Assembly: GCA_028285415.1 (NCBI GenBank)
Contig: JANQPF010000005.1
Coordinates: 372,001-436,000, forward strand
Length of the DNA: 64,000 bases
From: Pseudomonadales bacterium
Lineage (GTDB): Bacteria > Pseudomonadota > Gammaproteobacteria > Pseudomonadales > Azotimanducaceae
Direction of reading: 5' to 3'
Part shown: piece after piece, positions 15,560-25,087 of the stretch
How the letters are laid out: each line of letters starts with the position of its first letter
How positions within the stretch are numbered: position 1 is the first letter of the stretch
The notes under the pieces: model-generated
The model's input: the letters and a program-made list of their open reading frames with translations, nothing else
Told to the model about the DNA's origin: nothing
The model's database searches: none
Made by a program: the position numbers and the translations under genes

Positions 15560-15767
15560 GTCGGTTTCCTCGCGTTGTGTTGCGGCTCAGATTACCGGTT
15601 TTTCGCGTTCGATTCGGCGGTGGCGATGAATTGGTAAATACGAGGATGAAGATGACGGAGAGGTGAGCGGCTCGGATGCTCGTTTGAGCACCCGATGAGC
15701 GCCGAAGCGCAGAAGGCTCTGACGCTGCCCGGATAGGAACCGCGGCAGCGCTGCAGAGGGGCGGGCG

Positions 15768-16262
15768 TCAGCTGACCGAGCGTTTGCGGCCCGGTGCGCG
15801 CTGTTCGCCGATGACGGGTCCCCAGTCGGCCATCAGCGCATTGCGCAGCTGGCTGACCGTTTCGTAACCGAGGCGCATAGCGAGCGTCTGCTCAGCGCCG
15901 CGGAGCGTTGCCATAGCCTGATTGATCAACGCCGAGCCTCGCTCGCTGAAAACGATGCGATTGGCACGCTTGTCAGTCGGATCGGGAATCTGCGTGACCA
16001 GGTCGTCGCTCTCGAGATCGTTGATCTGTTGTTGTATCGCCTGCCGGCTGACACCGAGGGCGCGGGCGAGCTCGGCGGCTCGGGTAACGCCGTTCGAAAT
16101 ATGGATGAGAATCATGGTCTGTGTGCGAGTGCGGGGCCGGTAGCCAGCGCGCTGCAAACCATTCTGCAGGCTCTCGTCCATCCAGTAGTACGCGCGCAGC
16201 AGACCGCGCATGAGCACTTCCGGGGGTAGTTCGTCGGGGTTGTCGCTGTCGTAACCGTTCAT
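15768..16262 (-). CDS. MarR-family transcriptional regulator
   Basis: A 164-residue winged-helix regulator: RTRTQTMILIHISNGVTRAAELARALGVSRQAIQQQINDLE spans the DNA-binding helices (about residues 42-82), then the wing DPTDKRANRIVFSERG. The start ATG at 16262 has AAGGA upstream. It is divergent from the nitroreductase gene, and the shared 196-base gap contains an inverted repeat, so it probably controls the nitroreductase and itself. The inducer is unknown. The 208-base gap downstream (15560-15767) shows nothing identifiable. Confidence 0.88.
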   Translation of the reverse strand: MNGYDSDNPDELPPEVLMRGLLRAYYWMDESLQNGLQRAGYRPRTRTQTMILIHISNGVTRAAELARALGVSRQAIQQQINDLESDDLVTQIPDPTDKRANRIVFSERGSALINQAMATLRGAEQTLAMRLGYETVSQLRNALMADWGPVIGEQRAPGRKRSVS

Positions 16263-16323
16263 AGTTTTCCTTGAATCCATGCAGGTTATCGACGTCGCGG
16301 CCTCTAGTCCTTTTACCGAGGTT

Positions 16324-16339
16324 CTGTGAAGTGTCACAG
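16324..16339. promoter_or_regulatory. Inverted repeat in the MarR/nitroreductase divergent gap
   Basis: CTGTGA (16324-16329) and TCACAG (16334-16339) are exact reverse complements separated by AGTG. It lies between the divergent MarR (start 16262) and nitroreductase (start 16459) genes and is a reasonable operator for the MarR dimer. The TGTGA/TCACA halves recall CRP, but the four-base spacer is too short for that. Confidence 0.4.
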
Positions 16340-16458
16340 GCGACGTCAATACGCTATTGTTCCGAAAAGCCGCCACTCAGGCAAGGTGCTTGTCCACAAA
16401 TTTAACGTTTTGGTAAACAGATCCCATTAGGGGCACTTGCCCGGGAAAAGGAGAAATC

Positions 16459-17133
16459 ATGGATCTCTACGAGGTAATGCGCACAACTTTCGCAGCTCGG
16501 GACTTCACCACCGATGAGGTGTCCGACGAGCAGCTGCACCGAATCCTGGAGAATGCACGCTTTGCGCCAAGCGGCGGCAACCGCCAGGGCTGGCGCGTTG
16601 TTGTCGTACGCAGCGCCGAGACCAAGGCGGCACTGGGCCCCATCATTGCGCCGACGTTTCAGCGTTATGTCGCGCAGGTCCAGGCGGGTGAAGCTCCCTG
16701 GAACACCATCAACCCGACGCGGCTGTCTGACGACGAGATCGCCTCAGCCCCGGTGCCACAGGAGATGATCGACAAAATCACCCACGCGCCTGTTCTATTG
16801 ATGGTTTTTGTCGATCTTTCGGTCGTCGCGTCGTTTGACAGTGGCCTCGATCGGGTAGGCGTGATCTCCGGCGGCTCTATCTATCCTTTTGTGTGGAACA
16901 TATTGTTGGCTGCGCGCAATGAGGGTCTGGGGGGCACGTTGACGACGTTTGCCGGGGGGCTCGAGCCCGATCTCAAGGCACTGCTGGGCGTGCCTGATGA
17001 ATACGCCTTTGCGGCCATGCTTCCTCTAGGTAAGCCCGTGAAACAGCTGACCAGACTGCGGCGCAAGTCCGTCGCGGACTTTGCTGTCCATGAAACCTTT
17101 GACGGTGCGCCGCTGGATCCCGCGTCAGATTGA
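16459..17133 (+). CDS. Nitroreductase family protein
   Basis: The 224-residue flavoenzyme has the nitroreductase fold: MRTTFAARDFTTDEVS at the N-terminus (FMN phosphate-binding Arg region), RFAPSGGNRQGWRVVVV (about residues 35-51, the SGGN flavin loop) and the dimer-core helix near PFVWNILLAARNEGLGG. Typical activities are NAD(P)H-dependent reduction of nitro compounds, quinones or enones. ATG at 16459 has AAAAGGAGA upstream. It is divergent from a MarR regulator that may control it. Confidence 0.92.
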   Translation: MDLYEVMRTTFAARDFTTDEVSDEQLHRILENARFAPSGGNRQGWRVVVVRSAETKAALGPIIAPTFQRYVAQVQAGEAPWNTINPTRLSDDEIASAPVPQEMIDKITHAPVLLMVFVDLSVVASFDSGLDRVGVISGGSIYPFVWNILLAARNEGLGGTLTTFAGGLEPDLKALLGVPDEYAFAAMLPLGKPVKQLTRLRRKSVADFAVHETFDGAPLDPASD

Positions 17134-17250
17134 GCGGGTCGTCGGGTAAACCAGGGGGTTTGTCGTAGTCCTGATGTGACGTAGTTCTCGTGCTGGACCT
17201 GCCGTAAGCCGGCTTGGGCGGCGCCAGCGGCTGCCTTTCTATACTTAGGA

Positions 17251-19761
17251 ATGGCTTTTTCGGCACGATTAGGATTGCTGCTGGCCGTCTTGTGTCTCTC
17301 AAATGCCCAGATCGCGGTGGCGATGGACGGGGCAGCCGCGACCGTCGTGGATGCAACTGGCGCGGGCACGCAGACCGTATTCAAGCAGCTCGAGTATGCC
17401 CCGGCGCAGAACGCGCCGGGAACGGCGCCCGTTGTGTCCGATTTCAATGCGTATGACGGCCGCGTGTTGCCGGAAGGCGACTTCTGGTTCCGCTTCAGCG
17501 TGCGTCTGCCGGCCGAGGACAGCGCCACGCGTTTTCTGCAGATCGAAAATCCTCGTTTGCGACACACCGAGATCTGGGTCTTCGACGGTGAGGATTGGCG
17601 GTGGTTATCGCTCGAAGCCCCGGGGTTGGGGCTTGGCTCGCACATCAGCAAGGCCCCCCGCGTGTCCGTGCTGGTGCCGCGGGAAGGCGAAGTTGTCGAT
17701 GTGATGGTGCGCATGGAAGACCCCAACGCGTTTGTCCCGCGAATGCACGTGCTCGATGCCCCGGCGCTGCGCCAGGATGGTTTCCTGAGCCTCTTTGTGG
17801 GTGGACTTGCGCTCGGCATGATGCTGCTGCTGGTCGCGTTCAACGCGGTGATATCGGTGTACACGCGCGACGCTCGCTACCTCACGCTCAGCGTCTACAT
17901 GGGGGCAAGCCTGCTGTTTCTGCTCCACTATCTCGGGTATGCGCAGATGCTGTTCTGGGGTGAGCGGATCGACTGGGATCAGAGCATGACGCACGCCGCA
18001 GGTATGTTCACGTTTGCGGCGTATGTGCCATTTGTGGCGCGCATGCTGTCTCTGCGCGACACCTGGTACTCGCGCGTCTACGTTCGCCTCATGTGGGTGT
18101 GCGGTTTTGTTGAACTCTTCGTCGGCCTGGGGGCGCTGGCACCGGTGGTGCAGATTACCGGCGGCATCGTATCCATTGCGATGCACCCGCTGGCGCTCTA
18201 CGTGGCTTTGCGCGGCAATCGGGAGGGCTGGTTGTTCATCGGCGCCACGTTCTTCGTTTTGATCGGCGGCACGACCACGTGGACGGAACAGCTCTGGGGT
18301 TTTGGGGGTGGCACGGCAAGCCACATGTTCTTCCTCTGGGGCAACGCCATTACCTCGCTGGCGCTGGTGATGTTGCTGGCCCGGCACATCGTCACCCTGC
18401 GTGCCGAGCGCCTGCAGTCGGAGATCACGGCGCGGCGCGCGCAGGCTTCGGCTTCGGATGCGCGCCAGGAAGCCGAGACCAAAGGGGCGTTCCTCGCGAC
18501 CATGAGCCATGAGATCCGCACGCCGCTGAACGGCGTGCTCGGGATGGCTGAGCTCCTGTCCAAGACCCGACTTTCCGCGGAGCAGGAGTCCCAGGTCTCG
18601 ACGATCCTCCGCTCTGGACAGGGTCTCATGGCCATTCTGAACGACATTCTCGATTACTCGAAATTCGAAAGCGGGCAGCTCGTACTCGAGCAGGAACGGT
18701 GCGACCTTTATGTGCTCTTTGACGATCTGGCGATGGTGTCGGCGGACCGCATCAAGGACAAAGACGTTTCCTTCGAGCTGCGAATCGACCCGGAAGTACC
18801 GGAAGTGGTCATCACGGATCCCACCCGGCTGCGCCAGATACTCGAAAATCTTCTGAGCAATGCCGCCAAGTTCACCGCAACCGGACACATTACGCTCGAG
18901 GCGCGCACGCGCGACGACAAGTTGGTAATACGCGTGCTCGACACGGGAATTGGCATCCGCGAAGCGGATGTGGTCGGGCTTTTCGAGCGGTTCCGACAGG
19001 CGGACTCATCGATCACCCGCAAATTCGGCGGCACGGGACTCGGTCTTGCGATCTGCAAGCTTCTCTGTGACGCCCTGGGCGGCACCCTCTCGGTTGCGTC
19101 GGAGTATGGTCAGGGTTCGACGTTTGAAATCACGCTACCCTGCCACACCAGCCGGCGTTACCTGGGAGAACCCGGCAACGCGACGATTGCGCTGCGCGGC
19201 AGTGACGCCGCGCGTCGCGCGGCTGTGGCGAAACTGGTCGAACGCTGGGGTGCGACCATTGATCCCGACGCGCCCGTGAGCTACGACGTCGACTCAGGGA
19301 TCCGCCTTGTCGAGTTGCGCAGGCTCTGCTGCACCATCGAGCAGGACCCGCTCGAAGAAACCAGTACGCCGCTCAATGGTTACAGGTTGCTGGTTGCCGA
19401 GGACAATCAAACCAACCAGTTGATTGCGCGTAAGACGTTGACCCTGTTCGGTGCGGAGGTCGACATTGCGAACAACGGCCAGGAAGCGCTCGAAAAATGC
19501 GCCGCAAAACGTTACGACCTCATTCTCATGGATTGTGACATGCCCGTCATGGACGGCTACACGGCGTCGCAGACCATCCGTGAAGAGGAAGCTCAATCGG
19601 GTCGCTCGGCCACACCGATCATTGCGTTGACTGCGCACGCCGGTGCTGAGTATCGCGAGCGTGCGGAAGCTTCGGGCATGGACGCGTACCTTGCCAAACC
19701 GCTCCGTCAGAGAGTGCTGCTCGAGACCATTCTCCAGGTGGCGAGCGTGGCGCACCGCTGA
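17251..19761 (+). CDS. 7TMR-DISM hybrid sensor histidine kinase / response regulator
   Basis: The 836-residue protein has a signal peptide, a periplasmic 7TMR-DISM extracellular domain (about residues 40-165), seven membrane helices (about 180-380), a coiled linker, HisKA with H420 in the MSHEIRTPLNG box, HATPase (about 525-635; N box ILENLLSNAAKF, G box FGGTGLGLAICK) and a C-terminal receiver with D761 (ILMDCDMPVMDGY) and the LAKPL lysine. It is an intramolecular phosphorelay that needs an external Hpt protein, none of which is encoded next to it. The extracellular domain type often binds carbohydrates or other small ligands. Confidence 0.93.
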   Translation: MAFSARLGLLLAVLCLSNAQIAVAMDGAAATVVDATGAGTQTVFKQLEYAPAQNAPGTAPVVSDFNAYDGRVLPEGDFWFRFSVRLPAEDSATRFLQIENPRLRHTEIWVFDGEDWRWLSLEAPGLGLGSHISKAPRVSVLVPREGEVVDVMVRMEDPNAFVPRMHVLDAPALRQDGFLSLFVGGLALGMMLLLVAFNAVISVYTRDARYLTLSVYMGASLLFLLHYLGYAQMLFWGERIDWDQSMTHAAGMFTFAAYVPFVARMLSLRDTWYSRVYVRLMWVCGFVELFVGLGALAPVVQITGGIVSIAMHPLALYVALRGNREGWLFIGATFFVLIGGTTTWTEQLWGFGGGTASHMFFLWGNAITSLALVMLLARHIVTLRAERLQSEITARRAQASASDARQEAETKGAFLATMSHEIRTPLNGVLGMAELLSKTRLSAEQESQVSTILRSGQGLMAILNDILDYSKFESGQLVLEQERCDLYVLFDDLAMVSADRIKDKDVSFELRIDPEVPEVVITDPTRLRQILENLLSNAAKFTATGHITLEARTRDDKLVIRVLDTGIGIREADVVGLFERFRQADSSITRKFGGTGLGLAICKLLCDALGGTLSVASEYGQGSTFEITLPCHTSRRYLGEPGNATIALRGSDAARRAAVAKLVERWGATIDPDAPVSYDVDSGIRLVELRRLCCTIEQDPLEETSTPLNGYRLLVAEDNQTNQLIARKTLTLFGAEVDIANNGQEALEKCAAKRYDLILMDCDMPVMDGYTASQTIREEEAQSGRSATPIIALTAHAGAEYRERAEASGMDAYLAKPLRQRVLLETILQVASVAHR

Positions 19762-19770
19762 TCCGACGGT

Positions 19771-19787
19771 GCGCGGCTTCCCCGCGC
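19771..19787 (+). terminator. GC-rich stem-loop after the hybrid kinase gene
   Basis: GCGCGG (19771-19776) and CCGCGC (19782-19787) pair around a CTTCC loop nine bases after the kinase stop codon. The following bases are not a T-run, so this is a modest-confidence terminator. Confidence 0.4.
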
Positions 19788-19927
19788 GAGGCGAGTGCCG
19801 TTGATTTGAGAATTGACTTTGCCTGGCGAGTTCGGCCTAACTGTCCGCGGAGGCGGGGGCCGCGCCGATCGTGGCGTGACGACATCTCCCACGCACGGAA
19901 AAATCAGACCAAGAAAGGCCGGGCACC

Positions 19928-21532
19928 ATGAGCGATACATCAGACCACGACCTCGAAAAAGCGCGCGCAGAGATCAACGGCGGCTACGCGAAGTACGTGC
20001 TCTTCGTTCTCATCATCGTTTATATCTTCAATTTCATCGATCGACAGATCATTTCCATTCTGGCGGAGGAGATCAAAGCGGACCTCGGGATCGGGGATGC
20101 GGAGATTGGTTTCCTGTACGGCACGGCGTTTGCGATTTTCTACGCCGTGTTCGGCATTCCCCTCGGCAAGCTCGCTGACGTCTGGAACCGCAAGAGCCTG
20201 ATTTCCATTGGACTGGCATTCTGGAGCCTGATGACGGCCCTCTCCGGCTTTGCCAAAAACTATGCGAGCCTTGCCGCCTGCCGCTTCGGTGTGGGCGTGG
20301 GCGAGGCGAGCGCCACGCCGGCCGCTTTCTCGATGCTGTCCGACTACTTTTCGCCCAAGGTCAGAGCGACCGTGCTGGCGGTGTACTCCAGCGGCATCTA
20401 TCTCGGTGCCGGGATCGGGCTTTTCCTCGGCGGCGCAATCGTCGAAGCCTGGTACGCCTGGTATCCGGACCCTGCCGCGGCGCCGCTCGGCATTAAACCA
20501 TGGCAGGCAGCGTTTCTGGCGGTGGGCATTCCCGGCATCCTCATGGCGATCTGGGTCTGGACGCTGCGCGAGCCCATTCGCGGTGTCAGCGAAGGACTTT
20601 TGAGCACGCGGCATCCTCATCCGTTCAAGGCGACCCAGAGCACCATGATGAGCGTACTGCCCGGACTCTCACTCATAGTGCTCTTCCGGGCGGGCGGCAT
20701 GGCGGCCGTAGCGCGGAACCTCGTCTATCTTGCTGGCGTGTGCCTCCTCTTCTACGGCCTTTATGCACTCATGCCGACGCCCTTGCAGTGGATTGCGCTC
20801 GGCGCGGGTGCCTACATCACCGTCACCTGGGTGCAGTATCTCAAGCTCACGGATCCCGCCTGCTTTGGCATGATGTTCCAATCAAAAGCGTTTGTGCTCG
20901 CCTCGGTCGGCTTCCCCAGTATCTCGTTCGTCACTTACGGCGTGGGCTTCTGGTCTCCACCCTTCATGCAGCGCGTCCACGGCGAGTCGATTGCCGACGC
21001 GGGCCTCTATCTTGGCCTCGGTGCCGCCGTTGGCGGTTTCATAGGCATTGTGCTCGGCGGTTTTCTCGCCGATATGTGGAAATCGAAAACGGTCAACGCG
21101 CGGCTCTATATTGGTCTCGCGATTCCGGTGCTGGCGGTCCCCTTTGCGCTTGGCTTTCTCTATACCGACAGCGTGCTGGTCGCCTACCTGTGCAGCTTTG
21201 TGTTCAGCATTTTGTCACCAGCGTGGATCGGGTCCGGTGCCAGCACAATCAACGACCTGGTGATGCCGCGTATGCGCGCCACCGCATCCGCCTACTACGT
21301 GCTCATGAATACGTTCGTTGGTCTGGCGCTGGGACCCTATCTCATGGGCCAGATCAGTGATCTCAACGCGCACTCCATGGGCAGTGGCGAAGCGCTCCGC
21401 AGCGCGATGACCTGGGGTTTGCTGATGTTTGGCGTCAGCGCCGCGTTCCTGCTCGCGGCGCTACGGTATCTCGGCCGAGACGAGGCGAGTCGCGTGCAGC
21501 GGGCCGAAGCGCTTGGCGAGAGCGCGGCTTAA
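19928..21532 (+). CDS. MFS transporter (spinster-like)
   Basis: The 534-residue protein has 12 hydrophobic helices and major-facilitator signatures: YIFNFIDRQIISIL in helix 1, the GKLADVWNRKSLI loop (G-x-L-A-D-x-x-x-R-K) between helices 2 and 3, and RFGVGVGEASATPAAFSML in helix 4. This sequence group matches spinster-type carriers of lipids or organic anions. The substrate is unknown. ATG at 19928 follows AAAGGCC-GGGCACC. It precedes the cox cluster on the same strand by 89 bases; a shared function is possible but not shown. Confidence 0.9.
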   Translation: MSDTSDHDLEKARAEINGGYAKYVLFVLIIVYIFNFIDRQIISILAEEIKADLGIGDAEIGFLYGTAFAIFYAVFGIPLGKLADVWNRKSLISIGLAFWSLMTALSGFAKNYASLAACRFGVGVGEASATPAAFSMLSDYFSPKVRATVLAVYSSGIYLGAGIGLFLGGAIVEAWYAWYPDPAAAPLGIKPWQAAFLAVGIPGILMAIWVWTLREPIRGVSEGLLSTRHPHPFKATQSTMMSVLPGLSLIVLFRAGGMAAVARNLVYLAGVCLLFYGLYALMPTPLQWIALGAGAYITVTWVQYLKLTDPACFGMMFQSKAFVLASVGFPSISFVTYGVGFWSPPFMQRVHGESIADAGLYLGLGAAVGGFIGIVLGGFLADMWKSKTVNARLYIGLAIPVLAVPFALGFLYTDSVLVAYLCSFVFSILSPAWIGSGASTINDLVMPRMRATASAYYVLMNTFVGLALGPYLMGQISDLNAHSMGSGEALRSAMTWGLLMFGVSAAFLLAALRYLGRDEASRVQRAEALGESAA

Positions 21533-21621
21533 CACGGCTCTCCCAACAAAAGGCGGCCCAGGCGTTGCCCTTGCCGTGGCTTTGATGCAACCTTCCGAGT
21601 CCAGTTCGGGGGGTGGTTTTT

Positions 21622-22197
21622 TTGGAACAATCAGGCGAATACCGCATTGCCGCCAGCCGCGAAGCGGTCTGGGAGGCGCTCAACGATCCGCAGGTTCTCG
21701 GCGAGTGCATTGAAGGTTGCCAGAACATAGAGAAGGTCGACGAGCAGCACTTCAACGTGGCGGTCAAGGCCAAGATTGGCCCGGTAAGCGCGACCTTCAA
21801 TGCCGAGCTGGAGCTCTCGGATCTGAATCCCCCTGCAAGCTATGTCATCAACGGCAACGCCAAAGGAGGCGCTGCGGGTTTTGCCAAAGGCGGCGCTGAG
21901 GTTGAGCTCGCCGAAGACGGCGACGCGACGCTGCTGCGCTACGCGGTCAAAGCCAATGTCGGCGGCAAGCTTGCGCAGGTCGGCAGCCGTCTGGTGGACG
22001 GCGCTGCCCGCAAGATGGCGGACGACTTTTTTGCTGCCTTCTCGACCCGACTCGACCCCGGTGCCGCGTCGACCGGTGAATCTGAATCCGAAGAAGAAAA
22101 CAAAGACGAGGTACCGCGCTATGAGTCGAGTGGCTCGCGCAGTATCTGGCTGATTGCATTTGTGGTGCTGATCCTGGCGGTGCTGTTTGCAATCTGA
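21622..22197 (+). CDS. CoxG-like SRPBCC protein with C-terminal membrane anchor
   Basis: The 191-residue protein matches carbon monoxide dehydrogenase subunit G: GEYRIAASREAVWEALNDPQVLGECIEGC at the N-terminus, KIGPVSATFNAELEL, and a linker ending in one membrane helix (IWLIAFVVLILAVLFAI). CoxG-type proteins help attach molybdenum hydroxylases to the membrane. TTG at 21622 fits the family's start and has a G-rich site five bases upstream; GTG at 21613 is the alternative. It leads the S-L-M genes, 43 bases before coxS. Confidence 0.88.
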   Translation: MEQSGEYRIAASREAVWEALNDPQVLGECIEGCQNIEKVDEQHFNVAVKAKIGPVSATFNAELELSDLNPPASYVINGNAKGGAAGFAKGGAEVELAEDGDATLLRYAVKANVGGKLAQVGSRLVDGAARKMADDFFAAFSTRLDPGAASTGESESEEENKDEVPRYESSGSRSIWLIAFVVLILAVLFAI

Positions 22198-22240
22198 GTA
22201 AGACCCGCAGAACGAAACAAAACGAGGAAGGTGGGACCCA

Positions 22241-22699
<459 letters not shown>

Positions 22700-22708
22700 G
22701 AGGGCACC

Positions 22709-25066
22709 ATGAGCGAAGCGATCGCTGAAGACACTGGCATCGGCGCACCGGTAAGGCGCCGCGAAGATGCGCGATTCATCACGGGTACGGGTAGATATAC
22801 GGACGACCTCAACCAGCCGGGACAGGTCTACGGTGTTTTCTGCCGGAGTCCACACGCCCGCGCGAAAATCAATGGCGTCGACGCCGAAGAGGCTTTAGGT
22901 ATTCCTGGCGTTCTGGGTGTGTACACCGGGACCGAGATGGTTGCCGACGGCATTGGCGACTTACCCTGCGGCTGGCTGGTCAAAGACAAAGCGGGCAACG
23001 ACATGCGCTCAGCGCCGCACCCACCGCTGGCGGCAACTCAGGTCAACTATGTGGGTGAGCCGTACGCGCTGGTGGTTGCGGACTCGCTGCAGGCTGCGCG
23101 CCAGGGCGCAGAATCGGTAAACGCGGAGTTCGAAGAGCTCCACGCGGTCGTCGAGCTCGGCTCCGCGACTGTCTCCGAACAGATTTACGAAGGGATCGAT
23201 CACAATCTCGCTTATGAGTGGGCACTTGGTGAGGAAGACGCGACCCGCATGGCGTTTGCCCGCGCCGCGCACGTCACGACGCTTGAGTTGACGAACAATC
23301 GCCTCATCCCGAATGCAATGGAGCCGCGTGCCTGCCTTGGCGTGCACGATGCTGCAACAGGCGACTACACGCTCTACACCACGAGCCAGAATCCGCATCT
23401 GGAACGCCTGGTGCTGAGCGCGTTTGTCCAGGTTGCACCCGAGCACAAACTGCGGGTCGTGGCACCGGATGTCGGCGGTGGATTTGGCTCGAAGATTTTC
23501 ATCTACGCCGAAGAAACCGCTGTGATCTGGGCCGCGGCAAAGGTTGGCAGGCCCATCAAGTGGGTTGCCGACCGTAGCGAATCCTTTCTTGCCGACGCTC
23601 ATGGTCGCGATCACATCACCAGGGCGGAACTTGCCCTCGATGAGCAGGGGCGTTTCACCGGGCTGCGTGTCAAGACAACCGCCAACCTCGGCGCGTATCT
23701 TTCGACCTTCGGTTCGTCCGTACCCACGTATCTTTACGGCACGCTGCTCGCGGGGCAGTACAAGACACCGAACATCTACGTCGAAGTGCAGGGCGTTTAT
23801 ACCAACACGGCGCCCGTGGACGCCTATCGCGGTGCCGGACGGCCGGAGGCGACCTACGTCGTGGAGCGCATCGTCGAGCAGGCTGCGCGTGAGCTCGGCA
23901 AGGACCCGGCAGATCTGCGCCGTATGAACATGATTCAGCCGGAAGATTTCCCCTACGAAACGCCGGTGGCGCTCACCTATGACACCGGCAACTACGAGGC
24001 GAGCCTGGACAAGGCGCTGGAACTCATCGACTACGCGGGCTTCGAAGGTCGCCGCGCCGCGGCGGCGGAGCAGAACAAGCGGCGCGGGATCGGTTTTGCC
24101 TGTTATATCGAGGCCTGCGGACTGGCGCCGTCCAAGCTTGCCATTGAGCTGGGCGCCGGCGTGGGACTCTATGAGAGCGGTGAAATTCGCATGAATCCGA
24201 CCGGCAACGTGAGCGTTTTCACGGGTTCTCACAGCCACGGACAGGGGCACGAGACAACCTTCGCACAGGTTGTCTCGGACAAGCTCGGCGTCCCCTACGA
24301 CGACGTCGACATCGTGCACGGTGACACCGGACGCATGGAATTTGGCCTCGGCACCTACGGCTCGCGCTCGCTTGCGGTTGGTGGCTCGGCCCTCATTGCC
24401 GCTGCGGAGAAGATCATTGAGAAGGGTAAGAAGATTGCTGCGCACATGATGCAGACAACGCCTGAGCAGGTCGACTTCGACGATGGCACCTTCAGCCTGC
24501 AGGACAGCAACCAGTCGGTCACGATTCAGGAGGTGGCGTTTGCGGCCTACGTGCCGGCCGACTATCCGGAGGATCTCGAACCGGGACTCACGGAGAAAGC
24601 GTTTTACGATCCGAACAATTTCACCTACCCGGCAGGTACGCATATCGCCGAGGTGGAAGTGGACATCGAAACCGGCGTCGTCGAGCTGGTCAACTTTGTT
24701 GCGGTCGACGACTTTGGCCACATCATCAATCCGCTCATCGTGCATGGACAGGTTCACGGCGGCGTCGCTCAGGGGGCGGGCCAGGCCCTCATGGAGCACG
24801 GCATCTATGATGAGTACGGCCAGCTGCAGACCGGCTCGATGATGGACTACTGTCTGCCGCGAGCAGACGACCTGCCCGACTTTCAGGTCGATACCACCGT
24901 CACGCCGTGCACGCACAATCCGCTGGGAGTCAAAGGCTGTGGGGAAGCAGGCGCCATCGGCTCACCGGCTGCCATCATGAACGCCGTCACACATGCACTC
25001 GGTACCAAGGACATTGCAATGCCGGCAACGCCGGAGAAAGTCTGGCGCGCCGTGCGGGGCGAATAG
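22709..25066 (+). CDS. CoxL-like molybdopterin-binding large subunit, form II (AYRGAGR)
   Basis: The 785-residue catalytic subunit of the xanthine oxidase / CO dehydrogenase family. The active-site loop reads A372-Y-R-G-A-G-R378, the form II signature; true CO dehydrogenases (form I) carry AYxCSFR instead. The general-base glutamate is E746 in the GVKGCGEAG motif, and the molybdopterin-contact segments DVGGGFGSK and GSHSHGQGHETT are present. The substrate is therefore uncertain: form II enzymes may hydroxylate other small molecules. Requires Mo-molybdopterin cytosine dinucleotide; no maturation gene such as coxD or coxF is in the window. Confidence 0.95.
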   Translation: MSEAIAEDTGIGAPVRRREDARFITGTGRYTDDLNQPGQVYGVFCRSPHARAKINGVDAEEALGIPGVLGVYTGTEMVADGIGDLPCGWLVKDKAGNDMRSAPHPPLAATQVNYVGEPYALVVADSLQAARQGAESVNAEFEELHAVVELGSATVSEQIYEGIDHNLAYEWALGEEDATRMAFARAAHVTTLELTNNRLIPNAMEPRACLGVHDAATGDYTLYTTSQNPHLERLVLSAFVQVAPEHKLRVVAPDVGGGFGSKIFIYAEETAVIWAAAKVGRPIKWVADRSESFLADAHGRDHITRAELALDEQGRFTGLRVKTTANLGAYLSTFGSSVPTYLYGTLLAGQYKTPNIYVEVQGVYTNTAPVDAYRGAGRPEATYVVERIVEQAARELGKDPADLRRMNMIQPEDFPYETPVALTYDTGNYEASLDKALELIDYAGFEGRRAAAAEQNKRRGIGFACYIEACGLAPSKLAIELGAGVGLYESGEIRMNPTGNVSVFTGSHSHGQGHETTFAQVVSDKLGVPYDDVDIVHGDTGRMEFGLGTYGSRSLAVGGSALIAAAEKIIEKGKKIAAHMMQTTPEQVDFDDGTFSLQDSNQSVTIQEVAFAAYVPADYPEDLEPGLTEKAFYDPNNFTYPAGTHIAEVEVDIETGVVELVNFVAVDDFGHIINPLIVHGQVHGGVAQGAGQALMEHGIYDEYGQLQTGSMMDYCLPRADDLPDFQVDTTVTPCTHNPLGVKGCGEAGAIGSPAAIMNAVTHALGTKDIAMPATPEKVWRAVRGE

Positions 25067-25087
25067 CGGCTTAGCGGGAGAACAACA

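Noticed and set aside
16324-16339. CRP-binding site
   Set aside because: The TGTGA and TCACA halves are four, not six, bases apart, so it fits a different dimer.
17605-18888. A 427-codon open frame antisense to the hybrid kinase
   Set aside because: His/Gln/Arg-rich shadow of membrane and kinase coding sequence.
23009-24916. A 635-codon open frame antisense to the CoxL-like gene
   Set aside because: Shadow frame of a GC-rich gene; no recognisable domain, while the plus-strand frame has every molybdenum hydroxylase motif.
22709-25066. True CO dehydrogenase (form I)
   Set aside because: The loop reads AYRGAGR rather than AYxCSFR.
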